From the NCBI GenBank assembly GCA_963796155.1, contig CAWCKT010000029.1:1-64000 (forward strand): a stretch of DNA of 64,000 bases, written 5' to 3'. Source of the stretch: AP-15 sp963796155 (lineage in GTDB: Bacteria; Pseudomonadota; Alphaproteobacteria; ATCC43930; CGMCC-115725). The notes under the pieces were generated by a model that was not told the origin of the DNA, did not search any database, and was given only the letters and a program-made list of their open reading frames with translations. Both the position numbers and the translations under genes were made by a program. Of the stretch, positions 54,401 through 64,000 are shown one piece after another. Position 1 is the first letter of the stretch; each line of letters starts with the position of its first letter.

Positions 54401-55459
54401 ATGCCTCAACCCACTGCACCATCGCCGATCCACGAGCTCAACGAACGCAGCCGCGAAATCTTTCGCGTGATCGTCGACGGCTACGTCGCCACCGGCGAGC
54501 CGGTCGGCTCGCGCACCTTGTCGCGCCGTCTCGGACAAAATCTGTCGCCGGCGACGATCCGCAACGTCATGGCCGATTTGGAGGAGGCAGGGCTGCTCTA
54601 TGCGCCGCACACCTCGGCCGGCCGGTTGCCAACCGAGGCGGGGTTGCGCCTCTTCGTCCATGGTCTTCTTGAGATCGGCCGCCTCGACGAGGACGAGCGC
54701 CGCAGCATCGAGAGCCTCTGCGTCGCGCGCGGGAAGAGCCTGCCGCAGGCGCTGGAAGAAGCCACGAGCGCGCTGTCGGGTTTGTCGCATTGCGCCGGGA
54801 TCGTCGTCGTGCCCAAACAGGACCGCCCGCTGAAGCACCTCGAATTCGTCCATCTCGGTCCTGGTCGCGCGCTCGTCGTGCTGGTGACCGAAGATGGGCT
54901 CGTCGAGAACCGCGCCATCGAGGTGCCGCTCGGCCTGCCGCCCGCGGCGCTGGTCTCCGCCGGAAACTATCTCAGTGCCAGGCTGATCGGACGGACGATC
55001 GAGGAAGCAAAGGCTGAGATCGAGGAGGAGATCGCCTCGAACAAGGCGCAACTTGACGAGCTGACCTCGAAGCTCGTCGCGGCGGGCTTGGCGAGCTGGG
55101 CGGGGGGCAGCGAAGGCAGCGCGCTGATTGTGCGGGGCCAGGCCAACCTGCTCGAGGACGTGACCGCACTGACCGATCTCGAGAGGCTGCGCACCCTCTT
55201 CGAGATGCTCGAGACCCGTGAGACGATGCTGCGCCTGCTCGACGCCAGTAAGCGGGGCGAAGGTGTGCAGATCTTCATCGGCGCCGAGAGCCATCTGTTC
55301 GGGGTGACGGGCTGCTCGGTGGTGATCGCTCCCTACCACAACAGCCGCGAGCAGATCGTCGGCGCGATCGGGGTCATCGGCCCCACCCGACTTAACTATG
55401 CTCGGATCATCCCAATGGTCGACTACACCGCCAGGGTGATCGGGCGCCTCATCGGATAG
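54401..55459 (+). CDS. hrcA: Heat-inducible transcription repressor HrcA
   Basis: A 352-residue repressor of chaperone genes. ATG 54401 gives MPQPTAPSPIHELNERSREI. The winged helix is GYVATGEPVGSRTLSRRL and SPATIRNVMADLEEAGLLY, then TSAGRLPTEAGLRLFV; the C-terminal domain ends GVIGPTRLNYARIIPMVDYT. HrcA binds the CIRCE operator when assisted by GroEL. I found no CIRCE sequence near hrcA, grpE or dnaK here, so its target (usually groESL) is probably elsewhere. grpE starts 8 bp after the stop. Confidence 0.96.
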   Translation: MPQPTAPSPIHELNERSREIFRVIVDGYVATGEPVGSRTLSRRLGQNLSPATIRNVMADLEEAGLLYAPHTSAGRLPTEAGLRLFVHGLLEIGRLDEDERRSIESLCVARGKSLPQALEEATSALSGLSHCAGIVVVPKQDRPLKHLEFVHLGPGRALVVLVTEDGLVENRAIEVPLGLPPAALVSAGNYLSARLIGRTIEEAKAEIEEEIASNKAQLDELTSKLVAAGLASWAGGSEGSALIVRGQANLLEDVTALTDLERLRTLFEMLETRETMLRLLDASKRGEGVQIFIGAESHLFGVTGCSVVIAPYHNSREQIVGAIGVIGPTRLNYARIIPMVDYTARVIGRLIG

Positions 55460-55467
55460 GACAATCG

Positions 55468-56100
55468 ATGAACGAAAGTACCGGAAAGGAACGGGAGGCG
55501 ACGCCTACCCAAGAAGAAGCCGCGGCGAACAACAACGTCGAGGACGTCAGCACAGCCTCGGACGCGCCAGCGGCGGAGGAGCTATCGGCCGAAGCCCGCA
55601 TTGCGGCGCTCGAGGCGGAGCTCGCCGAACGGAAGGATCACCTTCTGCGCGCCCTCGCAGAGACGGAGAATGTCCGGCGCCGCGCCCAGCGCGAGCGCGA
55701 GGACGCAGCGAAATATGCGGTCGCGGGCTTTGCAAAGGAGCTGCTCTCGGTTGCGGACAATCTGCGCCGCGCACTCGATAGCCTGCCCGAGGCGGAGGCA
55801 GGAGACGAGCGCACGCGCAGCCTCCTCGCCGGCGTCGAGGCGACCGAACGCGAGCTCATGTCGGTCTTCGAACGGCACGGCATCCGACGCATCGACCCGG
55901 CCGGTGAGCGCTTCGACCACAATTTGCATCAGGCGATCTTCGAGGCCGAGCGGCCCGGCAAGCGCGGCGGCATGGTCATCGAGGTGCTGCAGCCCGGCTA
56001 TGTGCTGCACGACCGCCTGCTACGGCCGGCAATGGTCGGCGTCGCCAAGGAAACTCCGGGTCCGCCGGCGCCAGTGGAATCCGCCGACCCGGTGGCGTGA
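55468..56100 (+). CDS. grpE: Nucleotide exchange factor GrpE
   Basis: A 210-residue cochaperone that releases ADP from DnaK. The N-terminal 45 residues are acidic and disordered; a long helix (about 45-85, AALEAELAERKDHLLRALAE, then ENVRRRAQRER) leads to the beta-wing with HGIRRIDPAGERFDHNLHQA and VIEVLQPGYVLHDRLLRPAM. Start ATG 55468, 8 bp after hrcA, so they form an operon; the 158-bp gap to dnaK holds a separate promoter-like sequence. Confidence 0.96.
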   Translation: MNESTGKEREATPTQEEAAANNNVEDVSTASDAPAAEELSAEARIAALEAELAERKDHLLRALAETENVRRRAQREREDAAKYAVAGFAKELLSVADNLRRALDSLPEAEAGDERTRSLLAGVEATERELMSVFERHGIRRIDPAGERFDHNLHQAIFEAERPGKRGGMVIEVLQPGYVLHDRLLRPAMVGVAKETPGPPAPVESADPVA

Positions 56101-56129
56101 GCGTTGCGCAACGCCTTCGCCTCAGCCGG

Positions 56130-56158
56130 TTGTAGCGGCCGCCGGGCTCACATATATA
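56130..56158 (+). promoter_or_regulatory. Possible promoter before dnaK
   Basis: TTGTAG (56130-56135) and TATATA (56153-56158) with 17 bp between, about 100 bp before the dnaK start. A heat-shock sigma-32 promoter is expected here, but I cannot make out a convincing one by eye. Confidence 0.35.
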
Positions 56159-56258
56159 ACCCTGGCCATAGTCAGGGGATGGCGGAAAAACCACTTCCCG
56201 GGGGATCGGGGCGGTGCTTTCCCGGGCCGTCCGGTCCTGCTTTTGAAACGAGGTGTAC

Positions 56259-58193
<1,935 letters not shown>

Positions 58194-58228
58194 TCGTTTC
58201 CATCGCCGAGATGGAGATCGGATGCGAG

Positions 58229-58255
58229 CACCCCGGTGGGCCTTCCGCCGGGGTG
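58229..58255 (+). other. Hairpin in the dnaK-dnaJ intergenic region
   Basis: CACCCCGG (58229-58236) and CCGGGGTG (58248-58255) form an 8-bp GC stem with an 11-nt loop and no U-run. It could attenuate or process the dnaKJ transcript, lowering dnaJ relative to dnaK. Confidence 0.45.
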
Positions 58256-58295
58256 ACGCGTGGTGGCAAGCCCTCTAATCGAACCTTTGTCCGTC

Positions 58296-59426
58296 ATGGC
58301 TAAACAGGACTTTTACGAGATCCTCGGCGTCACCAAATCCGCGAGCGCCGACGAACTCAAGCGGGCCTATCGCAAGCGCGCGATGCAGCATCACCCCGAT
58401 CGCAATGCGGGCGACAAGGGTGCCGAGCAAAAGTTCAAAGACATTAACGAAGCCTACGACATCCTGAAGGACGATCAAAAGCGCGCCGCTTATGATCGCT
58501 TTGGCCACGCTGCCTTCGAACAAGGGGGTGGGCGCGGTCCAGGCGATTTCGGCTTTGCCCAGGGCGGCTTTGCCGACATTTTCGACGAGATGTTCGGCGA
58601 GTTCATGGGCGGTCGACGCGGGCAGAGCGGACCCAGCCGCGGCAGCGACCTGCGATACAACCTAGAGATCACGCTCGAAGAGGCCTTCCGCGGCAAGCAG
58701 ACGACGATCCGCGTCCCAACTCTGGTCGCGTGCGAGCAGTGCAAGGGCAGCGGTGCCGAGGCCGGCTCCAAGCCGATAACCTGCCCGAGGTGCCACGGCC
58801 GAGGGCGGTTACGCGTGCAACAGAGTTTCTTCACGATCGAGCAAACCTGCGCCGGGTGCCAGGGTGCCGGGCGGGTCATCGACAACCCCTGCAAGGCGTG
58901 CGGCGGCCAGGGCCGCGCGCGACGCGAAAAGACGCTGTCGGTCAATATCCCGGCCGGGGTCGAGGACGGAATTCGGATGCGGCTCGCCGCAGAAGGTGAG
59001 GTCGGGGTACGGGGCGCCGGCGCCGGCGACCTCTTCATCTTCATCAGCGTGACGCCGCACCGGATCTTCCAGCGCGACGGCGCCAATATCCATTGCCGGG
59101 TGCCGCTGCCGATCACGACGGCAGCGCTCGGCGGCACGATCGAGGTGCCGACCGTGGACGGCAGTCGGACGCGCGTCACGGTGCCTGCAGGGACCCAGTC
59201 GGGCCACCAGTTTCGCCTCAGGTCAAAGGGGATGACCGTCCTGCACTCCGCTGCCCGCGGCGACATGTTCATCGAAGCGATCGTCGAAACCCCGGTCAAT
59301 CTGACCAAGCGCCAGCAGGAACTACTGCGCGAATTCGAGAAGGAAGGCGAGAACCGCCGCATCCACCCCGAAAGCGAAGGCTTCTTCGCCCGGGTCAAGG
59401 AATTCTTCGAAGATCTCAGGGAGTAA
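58296..59426 (+). CDS. dnaJ: Chaperone protein DnaJ (Hsp40)
   Basis: A 376-residue type I J-protein. ATG 58296: MAKQDFYEILGVTKSASADE; the J-domain HPD is in MQHHPDRNAG (about 30-38). A Gly/Phe-rich linker follows, then four C-x-x-C-x-G-x-G zinc motifs: CEQCKGSG, CPRCHGRG, CAGCQGAG and CKACGGQG (about 147-205). The C-terminal substrate domains end KEFFEDLRE. It stimulates DnaK ATPase and delivers substrates. Confidence 0.98.
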   Translation: MAKQDFYEILGVTKSASADELKRAYRKRAMQHHPDRNAGDKGAEQKFKDINEAYDILKDDQKRAAYDRFGHAAFEQGGGRGPGDFGFAQGGFADIFDEMFGEFMGGRRGQSGPSRGSDLRYNLEITLEEAFRGKQTTIRVPTLVACEQCKGSGAEAGSKPITCPRCHGRGRLRVQQSFFTIEQTCAGCQGAGRVIDNPCKACGGQGRARREKTLSVNIPAGVEDGIRMRLAAEGEVGVRGAGAGDLFIFISVTPHRIFQRDGANIHCRVPLPITTAALGGTIEVPTVDGSRTRVTVPAGTQSGHQFRLRSKGMTVLHSAARGDMFIEAIVETPVNLTKRQQELLREFEKEGENRRIHPESEGFFARVKEFFEDLRE

Positions 59427-59437
59427 TTTCGGGCGTT

Positions 59438-59461
59438 CCCGGCCCATGGCCGGGTCTTTTT
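59438..59461 (+). terminator. Rho-independent terminator after dnaJ
   Basis: A 7-bp stem CCCGGCC/GGCCGGG with a 3-nt loop and a following TCTTTTT, 11 bp after the dnaJ stop and just before the convergent glnD stop. Confidence 0.8.
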
Positions 59462-59469
59462 CCCTGAAT

Positions 59470-62247
59470 CTACTCCGCCGCGACGCGCTCGCGGCCGACC
59501 GGGGGCGTTGCGGCGTCGTTCCCCCTGGCCAGCACTGCTTCGAGGGTCTGGCGGATCTCGGAGAGCTTTGCGGGCTGCTCGACCTTATGGCCGAACAGGT
59601 TCTTGACGTAAAATACGTCGACGACCTTTTCGCCGTAGGTCGAGATCTTGGCGCTCGAGATCTGCAGATTGAGCCTCGTTAACTCCCGGGTCACCTCATG
59701 GAGCAGGCCCGGCCGGTCGCGGCCGTTGACCTCGATGACCGTGTGCGATCGGCTCGCCTTGTTGTCGACGAGAACGCGAGGCACCACCGTGAAGACCTGC
59801 GTTCGGCTGGGAAAAGCGGGTGGTCGGGCGAGCTCGCGGTGCGGTTTCAGATCGCCGCTCAACGCGTTCTCGAAAATGACCGCAAGCCTAGCGAGCTTGT
59901 CCGGACGATCGAAAGGGCGCCCCGCTAGATCCTGGACGCAAAAGGTGTCGAGCGCCATCCCGTTCGACATCGTCATGATCCTGGCGTCGACGATATTGGC
60001 GCCGCTGACCGCGAGCGCGCCGGCGATGCGGGAGAACAGGCCCGGGTGATCGGCCGTGTAGAGGGTGATCTCAGTCACCGCACGATGCGGATCGACCCGC
60101 TTTTCGACTGAGAGCGGCGCGCCGCTCGCTTCCGCCTCACGCATCAACCGGGCATGCCGGGCATGGGTCTCGGCGTCGAACGAGAGCCAATAAAACGGGT
60201 AGCCGCGTCCGGCGAAGGTCGTGAACTCTTGCTCGCTGAAGTCAGGCAGCAGCAGCCGTGCCGCCGCTTGAGCGGTGGCGACCCGCGCATCCTGTCGCTC
60301 GACGGTCAGACCGCCTGACATCACCTCGATCGCCCGATGGTAGAGCTCTCGCAACAGCGCCGCCTTCCATCCGTTCATGACACTGGGACCGACGGCACGG
60401 ATGTCGGCGACGGTCAGAACCAGCAGCAGCTTCAGCCTTTCGGGCGATTGCACCCGATCCACAAAATCGCCCAGCGTCTTCGGGTCGCCGATATCGAGCT
60501 TGAACGCGGTGCCGCTCATCAAGAGATGCCAGCGCACCAGCCAGGCGACGGTCTCGGTCTCCTCATCCGAAAGTCCGAGCCGCGGCCCGAGTTCGAGCGC
60601 GATCCCCTCGCCGATCTCGGAGTGATCGCCGCCACGACCTTTGGCGATGTCGTGCAGCAGCATCGCGAGAAAGAGCGCGCGGCGCGAGACGATCGTCGCC
60701 GCAGCCTCGGTCGCCAGCGGATGCTCCTCTTTGAGCAGCCCGCTTTCGATCTTGTGCAGGATCCCGATGGCGAAGAGGGTGTGCTCGTCGACCGTGTAGT
60801 GGTGGTACATGTCGTACTGCATCTGAGCGACGACATGCCCGAAATCGGGGATGAAGCGGCCGAAGATGCCGGCCTCGTTCATCCGCCGCAGTGCGGTTTC
60901 CGGATCCTTGCGCGAGGTGAGGATTTCGAGGAACAGGCGGTTCGCCTCCGGATCCCCGCGCAGCCGCTCGTCGACCAGGTCCGACGATTGACTGGCCGCC
61001 CGCAACGCGCGCGGATGGATGTCGAGCCCGTGCTGCTGCGCGACATGAAAGAGCCGCAAGAGCGCCACCGGGTCTTTCGTGAAAAAATCTTCTCCCGGTA
61101 TCGTCAGCCGCTCGCCGTCGAGCACAAAGCCGGCGAGCGCCCGCCGCCCAGCACCCCAACGCACCCAGGAGAGCCGGCGCTTGCGCTTCTGGTCGGCTTC
61201 GAGGATCGCGCAGAAGATCCGTGTCAGGTCGCCGACATCCTTGGCGACCAGGAAATAATCTTTCATGAAGCGCTCGACCCCGCGGCTCCGCGCATCGTCG
61301 GCGTAACCCATCCGCCGTCCGATCTCTGTCTGCAGGTCGAAAGTCAGCCGCTCTTCGGCCCGGCCGGCCAGATAGTGAAGATGGCAGCGGACCGTCCACA
61401 GGAACCTCTGGGCGTGGTCGAACCGCTGCGACTCCTCCGCCGAGAGCATGCCCAGATCGACCAGCTTGCCGACATCGTCGATGCGGTAGATGTATTTGGC
61501 GATCCAGAACAGCGTGTGCAGGTCTCGCAGCCCACCCTTGCCTTCCTTGACGTTGGGCTCAAGCTGGTAACGGCTGTCGCCGACGCGCCGGTGCCGCGCG
61601 TCCCGCTCGGCGAGCTTGCCGTCGACGAATTGGGCCGCGCTGCCGCGCACGATGTCGGTATCAAAGCGTCGCTTGAGCTCTCCGAAGAGCGCCTGCTCGC
61701 CCCACAGATAACGCGTCTCGAGCAACGCGGTCCGGATCGTCAAATCGGATTTGGCATGGCGCAGGCATTCTTCGACCGAGCGCGTCGCCTGCCCGATTTT
61801 CAGGCCGAGGTCCCACAGGAGGTAGAGAAGATATTCGATCACCTGCTCGGTGTGCGGGGTCTGCTTGTAGGGCAGCAGAAACAACAGGTCGATGTCGGAA
61901 TAGGGCGCGAGTTCGCCGCGTCCGTATCCGCCGACGGCGACGATCGCCAGCCTTTCGCCCGAGGTCGGGTTGGGAAGCGGAAAGATTTCGCCGGTGACGA
62001 GGTCAAAGAGCGCGCGGATCAGCTGGTCCATCATAAAGCACTGCTCGCGCATCACCGCGGCGCCATCGCCGCCCGCCTCGAAGCGGGTGCGGATCTCGGC
62101 GCGACCGGCGGTCAGCGCGGCCTTCAGCGGCGCGATAAAAGGCCCGCGATCGAGGGCGGGAGATCGGATCGAGCCGGCGACGCTCGACAATTGCTCGGCG
62201 AGAGCGCGGCGATCGATGATGTCGCGTTGCCTTGCGATGCCGGCCAT
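59470..62247 (-). CDS. glnD: [Protein-PII] uridylyltransferase/uridylyl-removing enzyme GlnD
   Basis: A 925-residue nitrogen sensor that uridylylates PII under nitrogen limitation and removes UMP when glutamine is high. Nucleotidyltransferase motif GGYGRGELAPYSDIDLL (106-122). EGKGGLRDLHTLFW is in the GlnE/GlnD linker domain. The HD-domain uridylyl-removing site is LHDIAKGRGGDHSEIG. Two C-terminal ACT domains follow (about 735-810 TLYTADHPGLFSRIAGALAV; about 840-920 VNGRDRPGLLHEVTRELTRL) and bind glutamine. Start ATG 62247. Convergent with dnaJ. Confidence 0.97.
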   Translation of the reverse strand: MAGIARQRDIIDRRALAEQLSSVAGSIRSPALDRGPFIAPLKAALTAGRAEIRTRFEAGGDGAAVMREQCFMMDQLIRALFDLVTGEIFPLPNPTSGERLAIVAVGGYGRGELAPYSDIDLLFLLPYKQTPHTEQVIEYLLYLLWDLGLKIGQATRSVEECLRHAKSDLTIRTALLETRYLWGEQALFGELKRRFDTDIVRGSAAQFVDGKLAERDARHRRVGDSRYQLEPNVKEGKGGLRDLHTLFWIAKYIYRIDDVGKLVDLGMLSAEESQRFDHAQRFLWTVRCHLHYLAGRAEERLTFDLQTEIGRRMGYADDARSRGVERFMKDYFLVAKDVGDLTRIFCAILEADQKRKRRLSWVRWGAGRRALAGFVLDGERLTIPGEDFFTKDPVALLRLFHVAQQHGLDIHPRALRAASQSSDLVDERLRGDPEANRLFLEILTSRKDPETALRRMNEAGIFGRFIPDFGHVVAQMQYDMYHHYTVDEHTLFAIGILHKIESGLLKEEHPLATEAAATIVSRRALFLAMLLHDIAKGRGGDHSEIGEGIALELGPRLGLSDEETETVAWLVRWHLLMSGTAFKLDIGDPKTLGDFVDRVQSPERLKLLLVLTVADIRAVGPSVMNGWKAALLRELYHRAIEVMSGGLTVERQDARVATAQAAARLLLPDFSEQEFTTFAGRGYPFYWLSFDAETHARHARLMREAEASGAPLSVEKRVDPHRAVTEITLYTADHPGLFSRIAGALAVSGANIVDARIMTMSNGMALDTFCVQDLAGRPFDRPDKLARLAVIFENALSGDLKPHRELARPPAFPSRTQVFTVVPRVLVDNKASRSHTVIEVNGRDRPGLLHEVTRELTRLNLQISSAKISTYGEKVVDVFYVKNLFGHKVEQPAKLSEIRQTLEAVLARGNDAATPPVGRERVAAE

Positions 62248-62383
62248 CCGGCTCCTCCCCCCGAACTGGGGTTCCCACTTGGGCGTACTTGCCTCTAAAA
62301 GGCAACACCACGGCGAGATATATTGCTGCCGACAGCGAAATTCACCGGCTGTCGCTCCGCGTCTCTGATCAGTCGGGACAGGA

Positions 62384-63085
62384 ATGCCCGAACGCTTTCG
62401 AGTCGAGCCGTTCCCGCACCGGACGGTGACGGCGATCGCCTATCCCGCCGCCGCGCAGGATCGAGCCGGCGTGACGCTGATCCTTGGGCATGGCGCCGGC
62501 GCGGGTCAGGACAGTGATTTTATAGTGGGCGTCGCCACCGAGTTGGCGACGCGCGGCATTGACACGGTCACTTTCAACTTTTTGTACAGCGAGCAAGGCC
62601 GCCGAATTCCCGACCCGAATGACCAGCTGGAGGCCTGCTGGCGCGCGGTGATCGGCGTCATTCGCGATCACAAGAAGTTCGGCCAGAATGCGCTCGCGAT
62701 CGGCGGCAAGTCGATGGGCGGCAGAATTGCCTCTCAGGTCGCCGCCGGCGGAGTCGACAATCTAGTCGGCTTGGTATTTCTGGGCTATCCGCTGCATCCT
62801 CCGGGGAGACCCGATCGTCTGCGCGCAAAGCATCTGTCGGACATCAAGGCGCCGATGCTGTTCGTTCAAGGGTCGCGCGATGCATTCGGCTCCCCCGAGG
62901 AGCTACGACTGATCATCATGCCACTCGAGGCCCCGGCCGATCTCTACGTCGTCGAAGGCGCCGACCACTCTTTCAAAGTTCCAAAGAGATCCGGCGTCGA
63001 CCAAAAAATTGTCTATCGAGCAATACAAGATCACATCGCGGCTTGGCTGCGCGAGAGCATGCGCTCGCGCAGCCAACGGCAATGA
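62384..63085 (+). CDS. Alpha/beta-family hydrolase (dienelactone-hydrolase/KAT8-NSL3-like)
   Basis: A 233-residue small hydrolase. TLILGHGAGAGQDSDFI has the HG oxyanion motif; IGGKSMGGRIAS is the nucleophile elbow with Ser. MLFVQGSRDAFGS gives the acid Asp and VVEGADHSFKVP the His. The family covers uncharacterised esterase-like proteins. ATG 62384 lies 136 bp from the divergent glnD start; an upstream extension is not conserved. Confidence 0.8.
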   Translation: MPERFRVEPFPHRTVTAIAYPAAAQDRAGVTLILGHGAGAGQDSDFIVGVATELATRGIDTVTFNFLYSEQGRRIPDPNDQLEACWRAVIGVIRDHKKFGQNALAIGGKSMGGRIASQVAAGGVDNLVGLVFLGYPLHPPGRPDRLRAKHLSDIKAPMLFVQGSRDAFGSPEELRLIIMPLEAPADLYVVEGADHSFKVPKRSGVDQKIVYRAIQDHIAAWLRESMRSRSQRQ

Positions 63086-63109
63086 GCGGCGCCAGCAGCA
63101 ATATCCTTG

Positions 63110-64000
63110 TCAGGAAATGGCGATCAGCGAGGCCGGGACGGCGCCCCGCAATAGGGCTTTACGGGCCTCCCATTGGATGGCGGGGTCGAGGGTTTCGAGA
63201 AACTGGACCTCACCGCCGGCGAGGAGTGCCACCGGCAGACCGTCGCGGTAGAGCAGCCTGTTGCTGGTCAGCGCGGCGAGTTTTGGTCCCGGGGTCAGGA
63301 TGCCGGCGAGGTTGAGCGGGTCGGCGCCGGAGAGCGAAATCCAGTCACCCGATGCCGGCTTGCGCCGGGTCTCGCGCAGCATGCCGACCGCGTCGGGCAA
63401 TGCAAACTGCTCGCCGGAGAAGCCGGCGACGAAACGGCCGCCGCGGATTTCTCCGCGCGCCTCGAGCCGGCGATAGACGCGCAACAGGTCGCGCCATGGC
63501 GGCAGCCACGGCGCCTCGCGTTCGACGAGGCGCCAGAACACGACGCCGTAACGCAGCAGCAGGGTGCTGGCCAAGTGCTCGACGGCTGCGGGGCCGGTCT
63601 GCGGCTGAGACTGGGCACGCCGCGCAAGCGCCCAGCGACCGGCGTCTTCCATGCGGAAGACGGCAGTGCGTCGCCGCCGCCCACCGGCGCGCCTGTCCGC
63701 TGGGACGAGCAACGCGCGCAGTCCGGCAAAGCTGTCAGAATTGACGAGGCCCGATGCGACCAGCTCGGCCAGCGCCTCTTCGACCTGCGGGCGCAGCAGC
63801 CCGGTGCCCTCGACCAGCTCGTCAAAGAACGAGGCGCCGTATTGCCGGATGCAGTCGGCCACCGCCTGAGCCCGGGAACTCAATGTAACCGCATCGGCAG
63901 TCGGGGAGAGCGATGCCCAGAGCGAGGAATGGCGGCGCGCCAGCAATGTAATCGGCGTTGTCCGCACCGGCGTCGCGCTGCGCTCGCTGCCGTTGGATCG
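63110..64000 (-). CDS. Lhr-type DEAD/DEAH helicase, C-terminal part (5' end outside window)
   Basis: The frame is open to the right edge, so only about the last 297 residues are visible. The segment resembles the C-terminal domains of Lhr-like ATP-dependent helicases: HLASTLLLRYGVVFWRLVE, WLPPWRDLLRVYRRLEARGE, IRGGRFVAGFSGEQFALPDA and the end DPLNLAGILTPGP. Bacterial Lhr is a 3'-to-5' helicase of about 1,400 residues linked to DNA repair; the helicase core would be upstream, outside the window. The GTG at 63967 is internal, since the frame continues without a stop to base 64000. Confidence 0.8.
   Translation of the reverse strand, partial: RSNGSERSATPVRTTPITLLARRHSSLWASLSPTADAVTLSSRAQAVADCIRQYGASFFDELVEGTGLLRPQVEEALAELVASGLVNSDSFAGLRALLVPADRRAGGRRRRTAVFRMEDAGRWALARRAQSQPQTGPAAVEHLASTLLLRYGVVFWRLVEREAPWLPPWRDLLRVYRRLEARGEIRGGRFVAGFSGEQFALPDAVGMLRETRRKPASGDWISLSGADPLNLAGILTPGPKLAALTSNRLLYRDGLPVALLAGGEVQFLETLDPAIQWEARKALLRGAVPASLIAIS

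Noticed and set aside
60337..62298. Long plus-strand frame opposite glnD (653 codons)
   Set aside because: Shadow of a high-GC gene: it lies wholly antisense to a clear GlnD and shows no family pattern.

Overview
The window is GC-rich DNA from an alphaproteobacterium, most likely an uncultured soil or Rhodospirillales-like lineage. The evidence is a SciP/DUF1153 cell-cycle regulator, alphaproteobacterial-type adenosine kinase, GlnD and HrcA, an Flp pilin, an OprB-type porin, and an hrcA-grpE-dnaK-dnaJ block. No rRNA, tRNA or CRISPR array was found. The only mobile element seen is a degenerate IS630-type relic.

Layout. 1-5.7 kb is housekeeping: a propeller lactonase tail, adenosine kinase, typA, rpsD with a clear promoter and terminator, and a CNNM/CBS membrane protein. 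5.7-10.8 kb is a catabolic-looking patch: a triple-domain Rid protein, an ABM-like protein, an enoyl-CoA hydratase, an NTF2-like protein, an MDR oxidoreductase and an epoxide hydrolase. 10.9-18.8 kb is transport and stress: an NRAMP transporter behind a wrecked hisE-like gene, an OprB porin with the tail of a second porin, a CsoR/FrmR regulator-rhodanese-split chromate transporter operon, and an MscS channel with a cyclic-nucleotide-binding domain. 19-29.4 kb holds sciP and then a surface-glycan locus: a polyprenyl-phosphate glycosyltransferase, an AsnB-like amidotransferase, two methyltransferases, an SMR-like flippase, a broken polytopic membrane protein, two GT87 paralogues and a lone Flp pilin.

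30-42 kb is the most interesting part: a complete coenzyme F420 pathway (cofE, cofD, cofC and fused cofGH, with ATGA overlaps). Two F420-dependent luciferase-like oxidoreductases precede it, one very close to F420-dependent glucose-6-phosphate dehydrogenase. Two members of a roughly 500-residue protein family that I do not recognise flank it, one on each side. Supply (cof genes), likely use (oxidoreductases) and an unknown partner family therefore sit together.

42.7-53.5 kb is oxidative and hydrolytic: an arylsulfatase, a PQQ dehydrogenase, a GST, an endonuclease/phosphatase-family protein, and two GMC oxidoreductases, one split by the IS630 relic. 54-64 kb returns to core functions: hrcA, grpE, dnaK, dnaJ, convergent glnD, an alpha/beta hydrolase and the end of an Lhr-type helicase.

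Caution. Between about 12.4 and 49.4 kb more than a dozen genes are interrupted by single frame changes, mostly +1. Several are repaired by removing one base from a short G/C run. The flanking housekeeping blocks are intact. This may be uncorrected sequencing error or real decay; I mark these genes as pseudogenes and give the frame-switch points.
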